The notes under the pieces were generated by a model that saw nothing but the letters and a program-made list of their open reading frames with translations, was not told the origin of the DNA and did not search any database. DNA of 46,462 nucleotides from an uncultured Eubacteriales bacterium (GTDB lineage Bacteria; Bacillota; Clostridia; Oscillospirales; CAG-272): the NCBI GenBank assembly GCA_934481515.1, contig CAKSPO010000013.1:1-46462 (forward strand), given 5' to 3'. The position numbers and the translations under genes were made by a program. This document shows positions 41,502-46,462 of the stretch, piece after piece. The stretch's first letter is position 1. Each line of letters opens with the position of its first letter.

Positions 41502-43718
41502 ATGAAGAAAAACGGCTTGAATTTTACCGCCCTGACACTTTCGGGTGCGCCCGTTTCTCAGGTTAAGTACAGCCAGAAGGAACTGTATTTCCGGGTAAAA
41601 GCGACCGGGGCTTTCTGCAAGCTGACCAACGCAGGCAGTGCATGGAGACTTCAGGCAAAGAGCGGAAGCTTCCGCGATTTCTGTGAGAACGGTGCCGCAC
41701 AGGAGCTGGCACACTACATGGGAGAGGAAGCAAAGACCGACGTACAGGACATCACCGTTTCCACAGGGGACGCCAATGTGATTGCGGTTTCCGCCGGAGA
41801 TGGAACCCGCGTTGAAATTGTGATCGGCGGTCGCTTTGCCATCCATTTTTACAGCCCGGAAGGGAAGCTGGTGGCTTCCGTCAAGAGAATCGTTCCCGAG
41901 GACGGCAACTTCCGTATGATAGGTATCCTTGAAAAGGGAGAGGGCGTCTACGGCGGAGGAGAAAAATTCGATGTTGTCAACAAGCGCGGCACCGCTTTCT
42001 CGCTTTACACCGGAGATATGTGGAACAATTCCAAGGGAACCTACATGGTTGTCCCGCTGTTCCTGATGACCCGGGGAGCCGGAATCTATTTCAACCATTA
42101 TCAGAATATGTACACGGACTTCGGTGAAAAGGTGCGGAGTGAATGGTCGGTGGAGCTGAAGAATGACCAGATGGACTGCTACGTGGTCGCATCCGAGGAT
42201 ATGAAGGATGCTCTGCAGATGTATGCCGACCTGACCGGACACGCAGAGAAGCCGGACAGCTGGAACTATGGTCCGCTGATCTGCCGTTACGGACCGGACT
42301 TCAACCATCTTTATACCGCAAACGACAAGGAAGGACGCCAGACCAACCCCGACGGTGCACCCAGCGGGCGTGGCTTCCAGACGTTGGTGGAGGGCTTTGA
42401 AGCGGCAAAGATGCCCCTGACGGCGGTAATTACCGAGGGCTGGGGATATTCCAATATTTTCTCCACCAAAGAGGAGAAGGCAAGATGGCAGGAAGCCGTC
42501 AACTGGCTCCATGACAGAAAGATCAAGGTCATGCTTTATACCCGCGTTGCCAGCACCATTCCGTCCGGCGAATTCAGCGGATTTAAGGAAGAGTATCTGG
42601 TTCATGCCAATGTGACCACCAACGGACAGACCGAAAAGACCGTCCGTATCCCGGACACCGCCGGCGACGGAGTCAACCCCGACTCCCGCCCCGGAAGAAG
42701 CAACCGGTACGTGGATATTACCAATCCGGATGCAATGAAGTGGTACGTGGATACCCTGTGGGGAGAACTGATCGAGATGGGCTTTGACGGCGTCAAAATC
42801 GACTTCTGCGAGACCTTCCCGGATTCCGGATTCGACTACAACGGAACCACCGTTACCTACGATTGGTACGACCCGTCCAAGATTGTTGCCGGAACCGAGC
42901 ATCATGCATATCCGACCTACTTTATCTCCGCTTTCTATAAGAAGATGAACGAGCTGAAGGATCAGAAGTACGGCGGAGAGAGCGACGGCTTCATGGTTCT
43001 GACCCGCGGCGGCGGAATCGGTTCTCAGCGGAACCCCTACCTGTGGGGCGGCGACCAGTGCCGCGCATTCGATAAGCTGGATGACCAGCTGATGGCGGTC
43101 GTCAATTCCGGTATTTCCGGTGTTCCGTTCATGACCTACGACATGGCAGGCTACCGCTATGGCGGAAACGGAAGAAGATATGACGCACCGGACAGCCTGG
43201 AGTACGAATCCCGCGTGTTCGCCCGTGCCGTTGCTTTCACGGCGCTGACCACCTGCATCCAGACGCACGGAACGGTTCGGAATGCATTTGAGCTGGAGGA
43301 GTATGCACAGGAGATTTACCGTCTCTACGTACAGCTCCATCTGGATCTGACCGATTATATCGACCGTTATTCCGCTCTTGCCTGCAAGACCGGCGTTCCG
43401 GTGGTACGGCATCCGGTTCTGAAGTATCAGGACGAGGCGGCGGTATATTCCATCAACGACGAGTTCCTGCTTGGCGACGGATTGCTGGTCGCTCCGATCC
43501 TTGAGGATGATACTTTCTCCCGCAAGGTTTACCTGCCGCGCGGAAGCTGGACGAACCTGTTGACCGGAAGAACGACCGAAGGCGGCAGAAACGTGACCGT
43601 CAAGGCAAATATTGCACAGGTTCCTGTGTTCGTGGATAACGATTCTCCCGACGCAAAGGAACTGAAGAAGATTTTCTCCGGCAAGGCTTGGAAGAAGATC
43701 CGCAACTGGGAAGACTGA
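41502..43718 (+). CDS. Glycoside hydrolase family 31 (alpha-glucosidase/xylosidase type)
   Basis: This is a 738-residue protein without a signal peptide, so probably cytoplasmic. An N-terminal beta-sandwich contains GEGVYGGGEKFD. The catalytic barrel has GFDGVKIDFCE with the likely nucleophile D434 and YLWGGDQC with the likely acid/base D518; GSQRNPY just before it is a normal GH31 block. C-terminal beta domains follow (VYLPRGSWTNLLTG). The family cleaves alpha-linked glucosides, xylosides or related sugars; substrate choice cannot be read here. It converges with a GH36 gene, with no transporter next to either. Confidence 0.93.
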   Translation: MKKNGLNFTALTLSGAPVSQVKYSQKELYFRVKATGAFCKLTNAGSAWRLQAKSGSFRDFCENGAAQELAHYMGEEAKTDVQDITVSTGDANVIAVSAGDGTRVEIVIGGRFAIHFYSPEGKLVASVKRIVPEDGNFRMIGILEKGEGVYGGGEKFDVVNKRGTAFSLYTGDMWNNSKGTYMVVPLFLMTRGAGIYFNHYQNMYTDFGEKVRSEWSVELKNDQMDCYVVASEDMKDALQMYADLTGHAEKPDSWNYGPLICRYGPDFNHLYTANDKEGRQTNPDGAPSGRGFQTLVEGFEAAKMPLTAVITEGWGYSNIFSTKEEKARWQEAVNWLHDRKIKVMLYTRVASTIPSGEFSGFKEEYLVHANVTTNGQTEKTVRIPDTAGDGVNPDSRPGRSNRYVDITNPDAMKWYVDTLWGELIEMGFDGVKIDFCETFPDSGFDYNGTTVTYDWYDPSKIVAGTEHHAYPTYFISAFYKKMNELKDQKYGGESDGFMVLTRGGGIGSQRNPYLWGGDQCRAFDKLDDQLMAVVNSGISGVPFMTYDMAGYRYGGNGRRYDAPDSLEYESRVFARAVAFTALTTCIQTHGTVRNAFELEEYAQEIYRLYVQLHLDLTDYIDRYSALACKTGVPVVRHPVLKYQDEAAVYSINDEFLLGDGLLVAPILEDDTFSRKVYLPRGSWTNLLTGRTTEGGRNVTVKANIAQVPVFVDNDSPDAKELKKIFSGKAWKKIRNWED

Positions 43719-43744
43719 TTTTCCGATTGTTTCCCAATAAACGA

Positions 43745-43786
43745 CCCCCGCCCCGCAAAAGCCGATCGGCTTTTGCGGGGCGGGGG
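43745..43786. terminator. 42-base perfect palindrome, bidirectional terminator
   Basis: The arms 43745-43765 and 43766-43786 are perfect complements (CCCCCGCCCCGC and GCGGGGCGGGGG at the ends, with GCCGATCGGC at the centre). TTATCTTTTT follows on the right. It ends both the GH31 gene and the convergent GH36 gene. Confidence 0.92.
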
Positions 43787-43830
43787 TTATCTTTTTATGT
43801 TGTGCAGATGATAAAACGGGAAAGGTCGGA

Positions 43831-45582
43831 TTACGATTGCGTCGGCAGATTCAAGAGCGAAAGCAATCCGCAGCGGGGAACATCAAATGCATGAACCCCC
43901 GGCAGGAGTGTTACTTCTTTTTCGCTGACAACGGTTCCCGCGCAGTCCCGGATGGTAACAAGACAACGGCGGTTTTTTTCCGTATTGTGAAGATATAGCA
44001 CCGTACCGCCGGTTCCGTTGAAGAAAAAGACCTGGTTTTCCTCTGCAAAAATCAGCACCGGATCCGTGTAGGCGACGGAAATCAGTTCTCCGTTGCGCGC
44101 CGCCCGGACCTGACTGTAGAGCGCTTCCGGATGATCGCCGCAAAGAACACCGTCGAGGAGCGTTTCCCGGTGCTTCTTCCAGAAGGAAAGATAGAACCGC
44201 AACACCGCACGATGCGCCTGTGAAATTTGATCCAAAAGTACTGAAATCTGCGGAACACAGAACAGAACCGTCAGCATCTGATAAGCGACAGCCTCCGGCG
44301 TATCATTCATGTGCCACATCAGCATATCGGAATGCACCGGAACAGGACCCAGAATCTGCCGCATATCCGCACTGTATACCCGGTTCCGGAGCGGATCGTC
44401 GGGGCAGTCCGCCACACGGAGCATGTTTCCGTATTTCCGGATGGCAGGACCGATATAGCTTTGACGGAATTCAATCAGCATTTCGGGATTGATGCGCTTC
44501 AGCGTCACGGTAATTTCCCGCAGAAGCCGATCCACCCCTTCTTCCAGAGAGACCGTATCCCAACGGGAATCAAATGATTTGGTATATTCGCTCAGCTGGA
44601 AGAAATCAATAAAGTCCAGCTTGAAGCCGTCCAACCCCCATTCGCGCGCCGCACGTTCGTAAATGTCCACCAGATATGCACGCACCTCCGGGTACCGGGG
44701 ATCCAGCGCCAGGTGCTTAGCGTCGGGCGCACCTCCAAGCGTCATGTCTGCAAAACGGGCATAGGAGGGATCCAGCTTCCCGACTATGGAGACCGAATAC
44801 CACAGAACAAACTTCATTCCAAGCTGATGCACCCCGTCCACAAATGCCCTCATGTCGGGAATTTTTCCGGCGGCAACCGTCCATGTCCCGCAATGTGCAT
44901 AACCGCCGGAGTTGTCCTCCGTCTGCCAGCCGTCGTCCACAATCACGGTCTCCATTCCGTATTCCTTCGCCAGACGGCATTGCTCCAGTACCGCAGGAAC
45001 CTTCAGATTCTGATGAAAGGAATACCAGCAGGAATAAAGCGGTTCCCGCGCAGCTGCGGGAATGTGCGCATAGGGGTACCCCTGTTCCAACCAGAACCGA
45101 TCCGCACCGTGCAAAGCTTCCTCATAACGCACTGCCCGACGATCCAGACGGATCAGAGCGCGGTAGGAAGAAATCGGAGTGACCCTCTGTGTAAAGAAGC
45201 TGACCTCGCAGATCAGATCTCCATTCATTTCCGAAATACCGCCGGCAATCTCCGTCGGCGTTTCCGCATCGGAAAGCGCTACAGTCAACCGGTTTTCGGA
45301 GCCATGCGAGAGCCACGTGTAAACCGGGACACAGGAAGCCAGCCGTGCTTTTGAGCGGAGCTTATTCCAGACCGGAGCCAGCGTCCGTTCCATGGTTGGC
45401 TCCCCGCGCAGCGCCGCACAGGTATCAATGCACGGCTCCCGCCAGGAGACGATCACCGGCTTCGGCTCTATCGGCTCCGGAAACGTGACCAGAACCTCCA
45501 CAAGAGTAACACCCGCTTCCGGTTCTGTTGTATGCAGTTCCACCGAGCCGATGTTGTTTTTGTTCAGATAAGAATATTCCAT
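43831..45582 (-). CDS. Glycoside hydrolase family 36-like (alpha-galactosidase type)
   Basis: This is a 583-residue protein with no signal peptide. An N-terminal beta domain is followed by a catalytic barrel with VIVDDGWQTED, GLDGFKLDFIDF (likely nucleophile D323) and RVADCPDD (acid/base among D392, D395 and D396), then a beta C-terminal domain. This layout fits GH36 and the related raffinose-synthase group. TGGAGGAAGCA five bases before the ATG at 45582 favours this start over one four codons upstream. The substrate is probably an alpha-galactoside; not proven. Confidence 0.85.
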   Translation of the reverse strand: MEYSYLNKNNIGSVELHTTEPEAGVTLVEVLVTFPEPIEPKPVIVSWREPCIDTCAALRGEPTMERTLAPVWNKLRSKARLASCVPVYTWLSHGSENRLTVALSDAETPTEIAGGISEMNGDLICEVSFFTQRVTPISSYRALIRLDRRAVRYEEALHGADRFWLEQGYPYAHIPAAAREPLYSCWYSFHQNLKVPAVLEQCRLAKEYGMETVIVDDGWQTEDNSGGYAHCGTWTVAAGKIPDMRAFVDGVHQLGMKFVLWYSVSIVGKLDPSYARFADMTLGGAPDAKHLALDPRYPEVRAYLVDIYERAAREWGLDGFKLDFIDFFQLSEYTKSFDSRWDTVSLEEGVDRLLREITVTLKRINPEMLIEFRQSYIGPAIRKYGNMLRVADCPDDPLRNRVYSADMRQILGPVPVHSDMLMWHMNDTPEAVAYQMLTVLFCVPQISVLLDQISQAHRAVLRFYLSFWKKHRETLLDGVLCGDHPEALYSQVRAARNGELISVAYTDPVLIFAEENQVFFFNGTGGTVLYLHNTEKNRRCLVTIRDCAGTVVSEKEVTLLPGVHAFDVPRCGLLSLLNLPTQS

Positions 45583-45757
45583 TGCTTCCTCCATAAATTG
45601 GGGAGGGAATCCTCCGGACGAATCGCCCGTGCAAGCCTCCGCAGATAACCACATTGTAGCATTTTCCGGACAGATTGTCAAGAGGGAAGGGAGAAACCGA
45701 CCGCTTTACCGAAAGGAAAAAACAGATAATGAGTGTACCTGAGTCATAGCAAGTCAA

Positions 45758-45835
45758 GAATGAGATGTGAAGCGCATCGCAGAATTTTTGCTGTTTTACA
45801 AAATGATCATTTGCCATTCCGTTCCCGACATCTGT
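45758..45835 (+). repeat. Short dispersed repeat, second family, copy 1
   Basis: The stretch with GAATTTTTGCTGTTTT followed by CAAAAnGATnA recurs at 46401-46462 in the same direction, preceded in both copies by ATGAGnTGTGAA. The copies differ at several positions. Both lie in gene-free DNA. Confidence 0.6.
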
Positions 45836-45869
45836 TGCACCAACAAATTTCATCTACACATTCCGTTCC

Positions 45870-46231
45870 GTCTCCTGCCGTGCGAAAAATCCCGTTTGCC
45901 ATTCCCCTTCCGACTTCTCCTGGACGAAAAAATCCAGTTTACCATTATGTATCCGGCTTCTGCAAAACAAAAAATCTCTTCTATGCCCGTAGGGGCGGGG
46001 TCAACCCGCCCGTTCCTCAGGAACCCGCACAATTACCCGGCGGCATTTCCCCCGCTGGGTTTGTTTTTCTTTTATAATACGGTTAATTATGATAAATTGA
46101 ACCATCGGATGTGTTCCTTGGTACCCCTACCCGATGTGTCTCAAATCCCGCACAAACGGGCGGGTTGACCCCGCCCCTACCGAGGTAGGAGAAAATCGGA
46201 ATGCTTGCGCAACGCCGGAAAAATTGTTTTT
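45870..46231 (-). repeat. Dispersed intergenic repeat, inverted copy 3
   Basis: Read on the minus strand this repeats the blocks of 1-375 and 1443-1812 in the same order: CAATTTTTCCGGCGTTGCG, the GC hairpin (46180-46154), GGGGTACCAA, a GCCGCCGG segment, a second GC hairpin (46014-45989), and GAAGAGATTTTTTG with AGAAGCCGG. It is the third full unit in the window. The stretch 45583-46462 holds no supported gene. Confidence 0.7.
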
Positions 46232-46303
46232 TATCCAGGCATTTTTTGTTTCGGTTTGACATTTTTCCGGAAAAGGAATGAAAGCCGAACATGCCCACGG
46301 CAA

Positions 46304-46339
46304 TCAGCATAGATTTTTATCTCAGCATAGATTTTTATC
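46304..46339 (+). repeat. 18-base tandem duplication
   Basis: TCAGCATAGATTTTTATC occurs twice head to tail without any difference (46304-46321 and 46322-46339). This is a recent slippage or a two-unit variable repeat in gene-free DNA. Confidence 0.9.
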
Positions 46340-46360
46340 CAAGGGGCATTTACCCCAAAG

Positions 46361-46462
46361 CCTTCTCCAGTGGGAGAAGGTGTCAGCCGAAGGCTGACGG
46401 ATGAGGTGTGAACTGTATCGCGGAATTTTTGCTGTTTTGCAAAACGATAACTTTCCACTCTG
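46361..46462 (+). repeat. Double hairpin plus second-family repeat, cut by window end
   Basis: CCTTCTCC-AGTG-GGAGAAGG (46361-46380) and GTCAGCC-GAA-GGCTGAC (46382-46398) form two perfect adjacent hairpins. They are followed by the second-family repeat at 46401-46462. Similar paired hairpins are widespread intergenic repeats in clostridial genomes, as I recall. There is no T-run, so I do not call it a terminator. Confidence 0.6.

Noticed and set aside
41358..43412. Minus-strand frame of 684 codons across the GH31 gene
   Set aside because: It is a shadow of GH31, which has its own promoter, ribosome-binding site and catalytic motifs.

Overview
The window looks like chromosome from a Bacillota (Firmicutes) bacterium of the Clostridia, probably a spore former or a descendant of one. 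The evidence is the sporulation genes ylbJ, yqfC and yqfD beside the conserved Firmicutes cluster phoH-ybeY-era-recO, together with mutS2, plsY and an rpsO-pnp pair. Base composition is moderately GC-rich by eye, with GC-rich third codon positions that create many long antisense shadow frames. A gut Oscillospiraceae-like lineage is my guess and is inference only. No rRNA, tRNA, CRISPR array, insertion sequence or integrase was found.

Layout, left to right. (1) 1-2020: copies of a roughly 370-base intergenic repeat that flank a divergent pair, a ribbon-helix-helix regulator and a SLOG-type protein, sharing two palindromic operator-like sites. (2) 2021-10806: housekeeping block, ylbJ (-), then yqfC-yqfD-phoH-ybeY-membrane protein-era-recO-mutS2 (+), many joined by 4-base start/stop overlaps. 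(3) 10857-16725: a ThuA-like protein, a strong terminator, then a four-gene sugar/nucleoside-type ABC importer (double ATPase, permease, binding lipoprotein, second permease). (4) 16877-20166: a metal-efflux operon with CadC-type operators, a free-standing HMA metallochaperone, a P1B ATPase lacking its own HMA domain, an ArsR-family repressor, and plsY at the end. (5) 20337-24462: small regulatory and membrane genes (TerB-like, DUF4190-like, DUF2752-like, a second SLOG protein, a Crp/Fnr regulator, a PAP2 phosphatase). (6) 24630-29504: a five-gene operon of two ABC-2 transporters with a GNAT acetyltransferase between them. (7) 29601-33968: rpsO-pnp, followed by a VanY-like membrane protein that has lost its catalytic residues and an acidic tail-anchored protein. 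(8) 34071-41179: a compact phage capsid and DNA-packaging cassette on the minus strand: small and large terminase, a large structural protein, portal, scaffold, major capsid and head-completion protein. It has no tail, lysis, replication or integration genes and ends at its own terminator. (9) 41357-45582: two convergent glycoside hydrolases (GH31 and GH36) sharing a 42-base palindromic terminator. (10) 45583-46462: more copies of the intergenic repeats, partly inverted.

The most interesting points are the tail-less packaging cassette held between rpsO and a sugar-hydrolase locus, the RHH/SLOG pair inside direct repeats with matching palindromes, the pseudo-VanY protein encoded after pnp, and the mosaic intergenic repeat family. 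Functions are read from motifs and remembered family features; no database search was run.
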